This document shows, in pieces, positions 38,251 to 47,845 of a stretch of 64,000 nt of DNA. The first letter of the stretch is position 1, and each line of letters starts with the position of its first letter. Below the pieces are notes generated by a model. It was given only the letters and a program-made list of their open reading frames with translations. It had not been told where the DNA came from and searched no databases. Source of the DNA: Sphingobacterium oryzagri (lineage in GTDB: Bacteria; Bacteroidota; Bacteroidia; Sphingobacteriales; Sphingobacteriaceae); contig NZ_CP117880.1 in assembly GCF_028736175.1 (NCBI RefSeq), forward strand, positions 3,472,001 through 3,536,000, read 5' to 3'. The translations under genes were made by a program, and so were the position numbers.

Positions 38251-39525
38251 GTGTCTTTAGATAAATTAAAACTTAGCAAGCGCCTTCAAGCATCCATGAA
38301 CAATTTGGGGTATTTTACCGCGAAAGAAATCCAGCTGAGAACGCTCTCGCGCATTATTGGCGGACAGAGTGTTTTGGGTATTGCACCTGAAGGTGCAGGA
38401 AAAACGACGAGCTATATACTCGCGGTGTTGATGCGTCTGAAATATACACATGACGAAGCGCCTAAAGTTTTGATTTTAGCCCCAACGGAAGAAAAGATCA
38501 AGGAAATAATTGACAACTTCCTGCTCATCAGCAACAACAAAGACCTCCATATTATGGGGCTCAAAGCAAGCGGAAGCATGGAAGAAGAAATCGAAGGCCT
38601 GGTACGCGGCGTAGATATCGTAGTCGCCACACCAAATCGCGCCCGCGCTGTATACCTTAAACTGGGACTCAATTTAAATCGAATACAGACATTTATTATC
38701 GACGACGCAGAAGAAATCGTAAAGCAAGGCATGCAAACCAACGTTCGCGAACTGGCACAAAGCTGTGGTTCGGTGCAATACTTGGCATTCAGCACCGTAG
38801 AGCATGATAAATTACATCTCATGATCGACGATTTTATGCCTTTTGCTACACTAGTCGAGGTTGAAGAGCTTGCTGAAGAGACCTTGGAAACGCAGGAATT
38901 AATGTTGTATCAAGTGCCAAATTTTACCACGAAGATCAACTTGCTGAATGACTTAATGAGCGATGTAGAGGTATTCGACAAAGTTGTTGTATTTGTGAAT
39001 ACGCGGCTTACGGCGCACAACCTGCTGCAACGTCTACACGTCAATAAAAATGAAGCTGCGATTTACAAACCGTTTTTTCATGAAGATACCGGAATAGACG
39101 ATATCGAGGATTTTAAACAAATACCGGAATGCCGCATACTCCTCGTGGCCAATGAGGGTTTAACGGATATTGATTTGTCGGGCATACCATTTATCTTTCA
39201 TTTTGAAATTCCGGAAAGTAGTGACGCTTTTGTGTCTCATATTGTTAAAAAAGACGCGTCGGATGCTGTCGCAATTACTTTTGCTACCGATCTGGAACTT
39301 CCGGAACTCCGAAAAATAGAGCAGGCACTGGGCAAAAAAATTCCGGTTGTGCCACTGCCCGACGATCTTATTATCTATCGACCGACGGATAGCCCGAAAG
39401 AGAAGGAAAAAGTCGACGAGTCGCAAGGTGGAGCTTTCCATGCCAAAAAAGAAAGCAACAGCAAGACTTACAACTACGGTAGCGGCTTAAAAGCTAAAAT
39501 GACCAAGAAAAATAAAAAGCGGTAA
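38251..39525 (+). CDS. Degenerate DEAD-box-like protein
   Basis: 424 aa from GTG at 38251. An earlier in-frame GTG at 38221 overlaps a -7 element (TATCTTTG, 38214-38221), so translation there is unlikely. The DEAD-box layout is clear (KEIQLRTL Q-motif region, PEGAGKTT Walker A near 46-53), but key motifs have drifted. Motif II is DDAEE instead of DEAD (near 151), motif III reads FSTV instead of SAT, and motif VI HRIGRTGR is replaced by SHIVKKD. The C-terminus is basic (KMTKKNKKR). It may bind RNA and ATP but is unlikely to be a normal unwinding helicase. A standard DEAD-box gene is at 50393-51646. Confidence 0.82.
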   Translation: MSLDKLKLSKRLQASMNNLGYFTAKEIQLRTLSRIIGGQSVLGIAPEGAGKTTSYILAVLMRLKYTHDEAPKVLILAPTEEKIKEIIDNFLLISNNKDLHIMGLKASGSMEEEIEGLVRGVDIVVATPNRARAVYLKLGLNLNRIQTFIIDDAEEIVKQGMQTNVRELAQSCGSVQYLAFSTVEHDKLHLMIDDFMPFATLVEVEELAEETLETQELMLYQVPNFTTKINLLNDLMSDVEVFDKVVVFVNTRLTAHNLLQRLHVNKNEAAIYKPFFHEDTGIDDIEDFKQIPECRILLVANEGLTDIDLSGIPFIFHFEIPESSDAFVSHIVKKDASDAVAITFATDLELPELRKIEQALGKKIPVVPLPDDLIIYRPTDSPKEKEKVDESQGGAFHAKKESNSKTYNYGSGLKAKMTKKNKKR

Positions 39526-39538
39526 CAGTGCCGCAAAT

Positions 39539-39636
39539 GCCGGTGAAGGAAGTTGATAAGCACCGGCTATTTTTTGCTGGAACGGAGGATAAATGGGATA
39601 ACAAGTCATATTTTTTTCACTTGTTATCCCTTTTTT
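39539..39636 (+). terminator. Two consecutive hairpin terminators
   Basis: First, GCCGGTG (39539-39545) pairs with CACCGGC (39561-39567) and is followed by TATTTTTTG. Second, a 12-bp perfect stem GGGATAACAAGT (39595-39606) with ACTTGTTATCCC (39619-39630) is followed by six T. They separate the convergent DEAD-like and aldehyde dehydrogenase genes. Confidence 0.88.
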
Positions 39637-39645
39637 ATTGGCGAC

Positions 39646-41061
39646 TTAAGTCATTAGGCGGCGAAACCACCGCAGCATTCGTTTTGTCTTATCGGTATAA
39701 GGAAACCAGAAAAATTTTGACAAGGGCATCAGCTTTACATCAGCAACGGCTCTTTCATGGGAGAACGCGCGAAAGCCATACCAACCAAACGACTGCCCAA
39801 TTCCGGAATTGTTTACCCCACCAAAAGGCAAATACGGATGCATCACTTGTACCATCGCGTCATTGACACAGACACTTCCGGAGCTTGTATGTTTTATCAC
39901 TTGGTCGACAAATGACTGTTGTCGACTGAATACATATAAAGCCAACGGTTTTTCCTTTTCTTGGATAATCTGTAAAGCCTCTTCTATACTGCTGTAAAAC
40001 ACGACGGGTAAAATCGGGCCAAATATTTCTTCCTGCAACAGTTTAGTGGTTGGTTTTAGATCGGTTATTACGGTGGGTGCAATAAAACGTTCTTCTGCAC
40101 GCACATCGCCACCTACCCAGGTGGTTGCGCCCTCTTCAACAGCCTCGGTTAATGCTTGCACCAAGCGATCAAACTGCTTATCGTTGATTATCCGTGCAAA
40201 ATCGGGCGATAGTTCTGGTTGATCTCCAAAAGCACGGCGGATTTCCGTTTTAAAAAGCTGCGCAACCTTATCCTGATAAGCGATATCAATCAACAGATAA
40301 TCTGGCGCAATACAGGTTTGTCCGGCATTGACAAATTTCGCCCAAATTATATTCCGAATAACTTCTTGCAAATGGACTTTTGGTCCGACAATAGCCGGCG
40401 ACTTCCCTCCCAATTCCAACGTGATATCGCTCAAAAATTTGCCTGCGGCCTGCATCACAATTTTGCCGACGCTGGGCGAGCCAGTGAAATGTATTTGGTC
40501 AAACCGCAATCCTAGCAAAAACGTTGTTTCCTCTTTTGCACCTTCTACAATAAAAACCTGCTCTTCTTCAAAAACCGCCTGGACAATTATTCGGATTACG
40601 GCATTGATATGCGGCGAGAACTCCGACAGTTTCAACATGATGGTATTTCCGGCAGCGATGCTAGCGATCAAATGTGACATCGGCAATTGAAACGGATAAT
40701 TCCAGGGTGTAATGATCAGGCTATTTCCTTTTGGTTCGTAATGTAGGTAAGGCTTTATGGAAAACAATTTCCATGATCTTTTCACGCTACGATCTTTCAT
40801 CCACTGTGGTAGCTTGCGTATCGCTTCTTTCAACTCCATCTGCACCGGCATCAGCTCTGTCACCTCCGCCTCAACGGCACTTTTTCTGAAATCTTTCGCC
40901 AGCGCATTGATCACCTTATCTTGGTTCCGATCTATTTCCTGCGCGAGTTTACGCAAAATGTCCTGACGCCAACGTGCATCCTTCTGCTTGTAGTGCGCTC
41001 GGCTACCTACTTGCGCTTCGTAGATCCGTTTGATCTCGTGAATAACTGTATATGGGTTCAT
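39646..41061 (-). CDS. Aldehyde dehydrogenase (class 3-like)
   Basis: 471 aa from ATG at 41061 (MNPYTVIHE...). The longer frame to 41163 adds 34 basic residues absent from the family and runs toward the divergent gene. Visible ALDH motifs are ELGGKSP with the general-base Glu, NAGQTCIAP with catalytic Cys250, and EEIFGPILPV. A C-terminal hydrophobic and basic tail (SKFFWFPY...MLRWFRRL) resembles membrane-tethered fatty aldehyde dehydrogenases such as YwdH. It oxidises medium or long aldehydes to acids with NAD(P). Confidence 0.92.
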   Translation of the reverse strand: MNPYTVIHEIKRIYEAQVGSRAHYKQKDARWRQDILRKLAQEIDRNQDKVINALAKDFRKSAVEAEVTELMPVQMELKEAIRKLPQWMKDRSVKRSWKLFSIKPYLHYEPKGNSLIITPWNYPFQLPMSHLIASIAAGNTIMLKLSEFSPHINAVIRIIVQAVFEEEQVFIVEGAKEETTFLLGLRFDQIHFTGSPSVGKIVMQAAGKFLSDITLELGGKSPAIVGPKVHLQEVIRNIIWAKFVNAGQTCIAPDYLLIDIAYQDKVAQLFKTEIRRAFGDQPELSPDFARIINDKQFDRLVQALTEAVEEGATTWVGGDVRAEERFIAPTVITDLKPTTKLLQEEIFGPILPVVFYSSIEEALQIIQEKEKPLALYVFSRQQSFVDQVIKHTSSGSVCVNDAMVQVMHPYLPFGGVNNSGIGQSFGWYGFRAFSHERAVADVKLMPLSKFFWFPYTDKTKRMLRWFRRLMT

Positions 41062-41251
41062 ATCTTTTCTCGCTTTTGTTGTTCTTTTAACGACCTGGCC
41101 GCTATTTCTGTTTTCAGCTGTGCACAAACGTCTGTTGCCAAGGCGCGCGCGATGGTATTGCAACGCAAACTATACAAAAAATATCAAAAATTGTGTAAAG
41201 GGCGTGCGTCTAGCTTTTTGTTGCTTTGTTTTCAAATTTATCGAAAATATA

Positions 41252-42307
41252 ATGATGGATACCAGACATAAAATTATTGTTGTAGGAGGCTATGGCGCCG
41301 TCGGTCAATACATTTGCGAAATGCTACATCGGCATCCGCACGTAGAAATTGTGGTAGCAGGGCGAGATCTTGCAAAGGCCACCAGTTGTGCAAACCGATT
41401 ATCAGGTGCCCGTGCACGCTTGTTTGATATTCACACTGCAGATTACAGCGCTATCCAGGATGCCGCGCTCCTGATCTTATGCGTAGAAAGCAAAAACAAC
41501 AAACTGGCAGCTTACTGCCTTTCTGCTGGCATACACTACCTGGATATCACCGCCAGCAGCGCATTGATCGATGCGATTGAGCGATTGAACAAACCCGACT
41601 TTCTTGCAAAATCACTAGCATTGGTTAGCGTCGGCCTGGCGCCCGGACTGAGTAATCTGCTGGCAAAGCATAGTGTAAATCGGCATTTACAGAGCGACTG
41701 GGTTGCTATAGATATTATGTTGGGATTGGGCGAGAAGCACGGTCGTGCGGCATTTAATTGGACTTTTGACCATATGCATAGCCGCTACATCATCCAGCAA
41801 GATCAGCAAGCTGTGCAGGTACGCTCATTCACCGCGCCGCGAGCTGTAATTCTAGATCAAAAGCGTCGATTTTTTCTTTTTAACTTCTCCGATCAGCACA
41901 TGCTAGCCAAACTTTGGCCTGCTAAAAACATCAAAACAAGGCTGGCCTTTGATGCTGTCTTGGTAACTGAATTGCTTTACCTCGCACGCCAAGTTGGGTT
42001 AACCAGGATCCTTCGAATTAAACGGGTGCAAGCTTTCCTATATTTCTTGTTTCATCGGTTTACGATCGGTAGCGATCGCTTTATCGTTCGGGCCAGTTGC
42101 GGGATCGATAAACGGGAACTTTATCGGGCAACTTTCGCTGGAAATTCAGAAGGCAAAGCCACCGCGGCTGTTGCTGCGGAACTTGCCTTGCAGATGTTAC
42201 ACAGCAAGCAAACGGGCGTATTGCATATAAACGAATTTATTTCGGATGTGCCTGGTTTTATCCAAAATGTAGCAGATTACGACCCTTCTTTCTCTTGTAC
42301 GCTTTAA
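41252..42307 (+). CDS. Saccharopine dehydrogenase-like NAD(P)-binding protein
   Basis: 351 aa from ATG at 41252 (MMDTRHKIIVVGGYGAVG). A longer in-frame reading from 41120 overlaps the aldehyde dehydrogenase 5' region and was discarded. The Rossmann fingerprint VVGGYGAVGQYIC and VAGRD at the end of beta-2 mark dinucleotide binding. Further on are HYLDITA and GLAPGLSN, as in the saccharopine dehydrogenase/trans-acting enoyl reductase superfamily. The middle domain is poorly conserved, so the substrate is unknown. It is divergent from the aldehyde dehydrogenase with under 200 bp between starts, so they may share regulation. Confidence 0.85.
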   Translation: MMDTRHKIIVVGGYGAVGQYICEMLHRHPHVEIVVAGRDLAKATSCANRLSGARARLFDIHTADYSAIQDAALLILCVESKNNKLAAYCLSAGIHYLDITASSALIDAIERLNKPDFLAKSLALVSVGLAPGLSNLLAKHSVNRHLQSDWVAIDIMLGLGEKHGRAAFNWTFDHMHSRYIIQQDQQAVQVRSFTAPRAVILDQKRRFFLFNFSDQHMLAKLWPAKNIKTRLAFDAVLVTELLYLARQVGLTRILRIKRVQAFLYFLFHRFTIGSDRFIVRASCGIDKRELYRATFAGNSEGKATAAVAAELALQMLHSKQTGVLHINEFISDVPGFIQNVADYDPSFSCTL

Positions 42308-42316
42308 ACTAGTATT

Positions 42317-42353
42317 CGCTATAGAAAAACGTCAGGTTTTCGTCGATAGCGAC
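42317..42353 (+). terminator. Hairpin after the saccharopine-dehydrogenase-like gene
   Basis: TCGCTAT pairs with ATAGCGA around an inner GAAAA/TTTTC stem, 10 bp past the stop. There is no T-run after it, so it may be a processing or stability hairpin instead. The rest of the 300-bp gap to the glutaminase gene shows nothing definite. Confidence 0.5.
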
Positions 42354-42606
42354 AAGACTATCGTGATTTTAGCTTTACGAAACAAATGATATACACTGGA
42401 AATCAACACTTAAGATGGCTAACTTTATTATAAATGCTGATCGAAACGTACTGGCATCTGGACAGCGGAGACGAAAATTAAAGCCATTTACCACAGCGCC
42501 GACAGAAATTACTGCACGACAGAAAAACCAAGATGGGGTTAGGACTGTTAGATTAGTGGCGCTATAATTCTATCGCGCGTATGTCATATCCAAATTTATT
42601 TCGTTA

Positions 42607-43878
42607 ATGAATACACCCGTTCCTGAATACCTTGCCGATTTGCTTCAGAATTGTAAAGCTGCTCAAGGCGGCAAGTTGGCAGATTACATCCCAGAATTGG
42701 CTGCTGCTGATCCAAACAAACTAGCCGTAGCATTAACCACTTTAGACGGTTTAGTCTACAGCGCTGGTGACGACGACTATGAATTCACTATTCAGTCTAT
42801 TTCAAAAGCATTTGTTTATGCCTACGTTATTGAAGCGCTTGGTCGGGAAGCGGTATTAGAAAAGGTAGGCGTCGAACCGTCTGGTGAAGCTTTTAATGAA
42901 ATCTCACTGGATCAAACGTCAGATCAGGTCAAGCCCAAAAACCCCATGATTAATTCGGGTGCGATTACGGTACATTCCATGATTCCAACTACCGACAACA
43001 CCGACAGGGCAGAAATCATTCGCCAGTTTTTCAGTAAACTTGCGGGCCGCGAATTAGCTTTCGATATGGCGATCTACCAATCAGAAAAGGATACTGCCTT
43101 TCGAAATTTATCCATCGGCTATTCGTTACGAAACTTGAACATTTTGGAAAGTGATCCGATCGAGGTTGTGGGAAGCTACGTGAAGCAATGTTCTATAAAA
43201 GTAAGTGTTAAAGATCTGGTTAATATGATTGGTGTGTTGGTCAATGGTGGTGTTCTACCGCAAACAGGCGAGCGCATATTTAGTCATTTAACCGTGCGGC
43301 AGGTGTTGACGGTAATGACTACCTGTGGCATGTACAATGCTGCTGGTGACTGGCTTGCTGCTGTCGGAATTCCTGCCAAAAGTGGCGTATCTGGCGGTAT
43401 TATCGGTGTACTACCCGGTCAGGTAGGACTCGCCGTCTTTGCGCCGAAGTTGGATCGGTATGGAAATAGTGTGCGAGGTATCGATATTATGCAGCAAATG
43501 TCGAACGATATGGGTCTGCACCTGCTGGAAGGCATTCCTTCATCGCGCGCTATCGTCAATGATGAAGATATTACAGCGGTTAAACCCGACGTAAGGGTCT
43601 ATAAATTGAATGGCGTGTTACAGTTTGCAGAAGCCGAACGGCTACTTCGTAAGCTGCAAGCGGACGATCACCGTGACAACACGATTATATTTGATTTAAG
43701 TCATATCTCACTGATTAATAAAGTGGGCCAACGAATGCTGTTGGACGGCATTGACCGGTTGCGAGCAGACGGACATGATGTGGCCTTGGTAGATCCTGAA
43801 CATATTTTACCTCGTGCAAAAACAAAACTAAACTTCGAACCGAAAGTTTATGAGAATTTAGCTGATTTCGACAATTAG
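42607..43878 (+). CDS. glsA: Glutaminase A fused to a STAS domain
   Basis: 423 aa. Residues 1-305 are serine-dependent glutaminase with the beta-lactamase-like fold: catalytic Ser64 and Lys67 in FTIQSISKAF, NPMINSGAI, and a Gly-rich VSGGIIGVLPG strand. It converts glutamine to glutamate and ammonia. Residues about 320-420 form a STAS domain (VYKLNGVLQFAEAERL, IIFDLSHISLINKVGQRML), the fold of anti-sigma antagonists and SulP tails. Similar GlsA-STAS fusions are known in other bacteria. The STAS part lacks an obvious phospho-Ser of the SpoIIAA type and probably regulates or oligomerises the enzyme. No signal peptide, so cytoplasmic. Confidence 0.93.
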   Translation: MNTPVPEYLADLLQNCKAAQGGKLADYIPELAAADPNKLAVALTTLDGLVYSAGDDDYEFTIQSISKAFVYAYVIEALGREAVLEKVGVEPSGEAFNEISLDQTSDQVKPKNPMINSGAITVHSMIPTTDNTDRAEIIRQFFSKLAGRELAFDMAIYQSEKDTAFRNLSIGYSLRNLNILESDPIEVVGSYVKQCSIKVSVKDLVNMIGVLVNGGVLPQTGERIFSHLTVRQVLTVMTTCGMYNAAGDWLAAVGIPAKSGVSGGIIGVLPGQVGLAVFAPKLDRYGNSVRGIDIMQQMSNDMGLHLLEGIPSSRAIVNDEDITAVKPDVRVYKLNGVLQFAEAERLLRKLQADDHRDNTIIFDLSHISLINKVGQRMLLDGIDRLRADGHDVALVDPEHILPRAKTKLNFEPKVYENLADFDN

Positions 43879-44013
43879 TTAGCGGCTCTGCTACGTATTA
43901 GCCACTTAACTTTCGTTTAGACATATTATTGTTGAATGCCTGACCACATGTTACCGTTAATTTTATCGATAGCACAAAACTTTGGTAGCATATGGTTTGT
44001 TTATAAGCTTTAT

Positions 44014-45099
44014 ATGAGGTATCTCCCTATTTTCATCTTATTCATCTTCTTACTTCAAGCTTGTCAGCGCATACGTCCTTTGCTGCAACGCACTGAACGT
44101 GGTAAATACGAGAGCAGCTTCCGAAAGGATGACAGCCTTTTTAACCGATGGAAATCCGCACACGATCAGGCAATGGCCGCCCCGTTGACAATCGCCTTGC
44201 CCTATCAAGCTACGCTGCAAATTGCTGATGTAGCTGCTTCAGCGCTCGTATATCAAATAGCCGTTAAACAAGGACAACGATTGGTAGCGGAGTTAAGTAC
44301 GCTTTCAGACAGCAGCCGCATTTTCCTAGAATTCTTCGATGGGCATGCTTTTTCTAATAAAAAGTTACTGGCTGAGCGGTCTGATCTATCCAATGAAGTA
44401 AACTGGTCGGCTAATCGAGATGACAGTGTGCGCGTTAGTCTACAGCCTTTACTGCATGATTCAGCCGTCTACCATCTAAAAATTTACGCCCAACCGGCGT
44501 ATCATTTTCCGGTTTTGGGCAAAGATAACCGAGCGATTCAAAGTTTTTGGGGAGCAGATCGCGATGGCGGTGCGCGGCGGCACGAGGGTATAGATATTTT
44601 TGCAACGCGCGGCACGCCAGTGCTCGCTGTAGCCGATGGGCACGTAGGCTTTGCAGGCGAAAGAGGCCGCCTGGGCGGAAAACAAGTCTGGCTACAGGAA
44701 AAGGAATTGGGATTTCGAATATACTACGCACATCTGGACAGTACATCTGTCTATACCGGTGATGCTGTAGCGCTTGGCGACACACTGGGATTCGTGGGAA
44801 ATACCGGAAATGCAGCGGGCGGACCACCGCACTTGCATTTCGGCGTATATGGAAGCGGTGGTGCAGTGGATCCGCTAAATTTTGTCAAGAAAATTACTGT
44901 CCCATCAGGTCGCACGTATAGCTTCAACATGAAGCAGATCCGCGTAACAAAAAACACCCAACTACGTCAAGGTCCAGACGTTACATACCCTGCCCGCTTG
45001 CAGCTGCAGGCAGGCGAGGACATTAAAGTCTTAGCCAGAACAGGCAATTGGTGGCATGTAATGGCAAGAGATAGCATACCAGGATTTGTTTTTCAGTAG
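44014..45099 (+). CDS. M23-family metallopeptidase lipoprotein with SH3-like tail
   Basis: 361 aa from ATG at 44014. This start places a lipobox (LLQAC, Cys17) right after the hydrophobic segment; the longer frame from 43936 would spoil it. The LytM/M23 domain (about 175-300) has the zinc ligands His190 and Asp194 in RHEGIDIF and His273/His275 in PPHLHFGVYG. The C-terminal 50 residues form an SH3-like domain (TQLRQGPDVTYPARLQL, GNWWHV). It probably cuts or binds peptidoglycan cross-links from the periplasmic membrane face. All metal ligands are present, so an active enzyme is expected. Confidence 0.92.
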   Translation: MRYLPIFILFIFLLQACQRIRPLLQRTERGKYESSFRKDDSLFNRWKSAHDQAMAAPLTIALPYQATLQIADVAASALVYQIAVKQGQRLVAELSTLSDSSRIFLEFFDGHAFSNKKLLAERSDLSNEVNWSANRDDSVRVSLQPLLHDSAVYHLKIYAQPAYHFPVLGKDNRAIQSFWGADRDGGARRHEGIDIFATRGTPVLAVADGHVGFAGERGRLGGKQVWLQEKELGFRIYYAHLDSTSVYTGDAVALGDTLGFVGNTGNAAGGPPHLHFGVYGSGGAVDPLNFVKKITVPSGRTYSFNMKQIRVTKNTQLRQGPDVTYPARLQLQAGEDIKVLARTGNWWHVMARDSIPGFVFQ

Positions 45100-45194
45100 C
45101 TAAGTAAATGAATAATCTCGCAGTTGAGCGCTACTATCTTTTCTTAAAATAGATGCATTAACAGCATTAGCTGTCGGCAAATTCATGCCAATAG

Positions 45195-46616
45195 CTAATC
45201 TTCTCTACTGCCGTCGTCTGCCATACGAACTATTTTCGGTGAGAATGTAGCAACGACGTCAACCAGGTCACGTTGTGCTGCCATCACCGTATGGATATCT
45301 TTATACGCCATCGGTGCTTCATCCATACCTGCGCCAATTAAGCTAATCCCCTGATCGTCCAACATGGCTTTCAATGTAGTTGCCGAAAGCGTTTTGATAG
45401 CTTGTGTTCTACTCATTAAACGTCCGGCACCATGCGAAGCCGAATTTATCGCCGCCACATCACCTTTACCACGCACCAAAAAGCCGGGCGAAGCCATCGA
45501 TCCTGGAATAATGCCCATGACGCCTTTTCCGGCTGGTGTGGCACCCTTTCGATGCACAATCACTTCTTCTCCGTTTAGTATTTCCTTCCATGCAAAATTA
45601 TGGTGGTTTTCTACTTTGGCTAAGCGCTCCCCGCCAAGTTCTTTAAACACTTTCGTATGAATGACCTCGTGGCAGGCAGCAGCATAATCGCCAGCCAAGT
45701 TCATCGCCAGCCAATATTCTTGTCCTTCAGCGGTTTTCAGATCCAGATAAGCCAAGTTTTGTGCTTTATAAGGCAACTTACAAAGTTCCTTTGCTAATTT
45801 TGTGTAGTGATCTGCTATTGTTGCTCCCAAACCTCGTGACCCTGAATGCGTAAGCAAAGCCAAATATGCGCCAGCCGGTATACCAAGTGCCGCATCGGCT
45901 TTGTCCAACGTCATTACGCCAAATTCTACAAAGTGGTTTCCGCCACCCGAAGTACCTAATTGCGCCCAAGCCTTGTCTTTTAACGATCGTAATAAACCAT
46001 TCAGCTGAAAAGTGTCCTGCTCCAATACCGCATGATTCGTCCGTTCTCCGGGCTTAAACCCCTGTCCTGCTCCAAACTTCGTCGTTTGCAAGATTATTTT
46101 TTCAAGCTTATCCTTATTTACGGAGAGGTAATTGGCTGGCAAATCAAAAATGGACAAAGCCATACGACAGCCGATGTCGACCCCCACACCGTAGGGAATA
46201 ATGGCGTTATTTGTCGCCAGTACGCCGCCTATCGGCAAACCATAGCCTTGGTGCGCATCGGCCATCAACGCGCCCGCGACAGAAACCGGCAAGGCCATCG
46301 CGATATCCATTTGCTGTTTGGCGCCTTGTTCAATATGCTCTTCACCATAAATAGGGTATGTGACGTCTGCCGTTTTCAGCGGGATATAACTCGCCTCCAA
46401 TTCGTCTTGCTTTAGTAACTCAAGGGCCAAAGATTTAAAAACGCGATCATTTATGTAAGCATCCGGATTGGCCAACACAGCGGCAAAGTGTGTCATCATT
46501 TGCTCGCGCGTATATCCTAATCGCATTTTATTAAGTTTTAAGGCCACGCCCAATGCAGTATTTTCTGCATAACCTAAAGCTAATAGATCGTTTCCGTTAA
46601 TTCGTTTATTTTCCAT
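45195..46616 (-). CDS. rtcB: RtcB-family RNA ligase
   Basis: 473 aa. RtcB joins 2',3'-cyclic phosphate (or 3'-phosphate) ends to 5'-OH ends using GTP and manganese. Conserved blocks are DAHQGYGLPIGGV, GVDIGCRM (metal Cys150), GGGNHFVEFG, HSGSRGLG, NHHNFAW and SASHGAGRLMSR with His395, the expected guanylation site. It has about 70 more N-terminal residues than E. coli RtcB. It is 131 bp downstream of a slipin gene and the pair is preceded by a tRNA-like array. No archease, RtcA, Ro60 or RtcR gene is adjacent. The context points to repair of cleaved tRNA. Confidence 0.95.
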   Translation of the reverse strand: MENKRINGNDLLALGYAENTALGVALKLNKMRLGYTREQMMTHFAAVLANPDAYINDRVFKSLALELLKQDELEASYIPLKTADVTYPIYGEEHIEQGAKQQMDIAMALPVSVAGALMADAHQGYGLPIGGVLATNNAIIPYGVGVDIGCRMALSIFDLPANYLSVNKDKLEKIILQTTKFGAGQGFKPGERTNHAVLEQDTFQLNGLLRSLKDKAWAQLGTSGGGNHFVEFGVMTLDKADAALGIPAGAYLALLTHSGSRGLGATIADHYTKLAKELCKLPYKAQNLAYLDLKTAEGQEYWLAMNLAGDYAAACHEVIHTKVFKELGGERLAKVENHHNFAWKEILNGEEVIVHRKGATPAGKGVMGIIPGSMASPGFLVRGKGDVAAINSASHGAGRLMSRTQAIKTLSATTLKAMLDDQGISLIGAGMDEAPMAYKDIHTVMAAQRDLVDVVATFSPKIVRMADDGSRED

Positions 46617-46747
46617 TTGTTTAATTTTTTACAGCGTATTATGCTGTGCTGTCTTACTCACTTTAAGCGAGAGCAACGACCAATTTTGTTGCCCTCGCGC
46701 CTCTTTTAACTTATTCTTGTGCTACCGACGAGTAGCTTTGAGACAAA

Positions 46748-47845
46748 CTAACTTTTACTAAAAAGTTGTTTCAACTGATCGATGACCTGTCCATTACCCG
46801 ACAGTGAAATGGTACTAATCTTTTCCGAGATTTTCTCTACGTACTCCATTTCTTTTAGTTTAAACAGCATACTGTTATCTTCCATCAGCTTTGCCGTGTT
46901 CAGCAAGCTTCGTGTAGATGCTGTCTCTTCGCGTCGGGTGATGATATTTGCCTGTGCCCGCTTTTCAGCGACTAACACCTGATTCATGATATCTCGCACA
47001 TCACCAGGCAAAATCAAGTCTTTCATTCCGCAAAAATGTATTTCTAAACCCAGCCTTGCAGCTTGCACGGCCGCTTCCGCGCCGATAAAACGGTTTATAT
47101 CATCTTTCTTCTCCATGATCTCGTCCAGCGTCCATTGTCCGATGTAACTACGCAGCAGTAATTGCATTAACGTATACAATTGCCGCTCGTGTTCCTTATT
47201 TTCCAGCAAGGCCCGCATGATATCAACTACCTGATAGCGCACGAAAAAGTTTACCCGCACCTGCGCTTTATCTTTCGTCAACATCTCCTGTCCGTTTATA
47301 TCGATCGATAATACGCGTATATCAATTTTGCTGACGGCGATGTTGATCGCATTTTTCCACCAAGTATATATGCCAGCCTCCAGTACTTCTTTAAATACAC
47401 CATCGACAAATAGTAATCCTCTTTCTGCCGGTTCAAGCTTGTATTGCCTTACAAATCCAGCCAATTCTGCTCGTTCCAACAAATTCCTTTCCACAGCTGG
47501 CGATATCGCTATCGTGGAAATATCTTGCATCATAAAGCGGTAATTACTTAAACTCTTCCAAAAAATATAACGTCCCGCGGCCAATACTTTCACAAAATTT
47601 GCGTTGACAAATACTAAGCATATATGAGCATCTGGCACTTCAACCACGTGTACTGTATCTGCAAAGCCTGCAGTTTGCAATAGCACGTCGATATCGTAAA
47701 CAGACTGAAATTGTTTCCCCATATCGTGCAGCTCCAATTTTTCACCAAAGCCCAACCAATACTTTCCTACGGTCAATACCCGTTGCACCATATTATTTTT
47801 TATGACAAACCCCACTTGGTTTGTGGCTATATTTACTCTTTTCAT
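46748..47845 (-). CDS. Slipin / SPFH (band 7) protein of an RtcB locus
   Basis: 365 aa from ATG at 47845 (MKRVNIATNQVGFVIKNN). An in-frame ATG at 47875 adds ten residues. The SPFH domain spans about 100-300 (PAERGLLFVDGVFKEVLEAGIYTWW is its core, given here in outline as AERGLLFVDGVFKEV). The C-terminal part is charged and helical with AEKRAQANIITRREETASTR, as in stomatin oligomerisation helices. Unlike classical slipins no N-terminal membrane helix is seen, so it may be peripheral. Slipins are recurrent neighbours of RtcB in bacteria, but their function in RNA repair is not settled. It lies downstream of the tRNA-like array and upstream of rtcB. Confidence 0.88.
   Translation of the reverse strand: MKRVNIATNQVGFVIKNNMVQRVLTVGKYWLGFGEKLELHDMGKQFQSVYDIDVLLQTAGFADTVHVVEVPDAHICLVFVNANFVKVLAAGRYIFWKSLSNYRFMMQDISTIAISPAVERNLLERAELAGFVRQYKLEPAERGLLFVDGVFKEVLEAGIYTWWKNAINIAVSKIDIRVLSIDINGQEMLTKDKAQVRVNFFVRYQVVDIMRALLENKEHERQLYTLMQLLLRSYIGQWTLDEIMEKKDDINRFIGAEAAVQAARLGLEIHFCGMKDLILPGDVRDIMNQVLVAEKRAQANIITRREETASTRSLLNTAKLMEDNSMLFKLKEMEYVEKISEKISTISLSGNGQVIDQLKQLFSKS

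Noticed and set aside
41062..41163. N-terminal extension of the aldehyde dehydrogenase
   Set aside because: Absent from the family; runs into the divergent gene's upstream region; ATG 41061 fits the family start.
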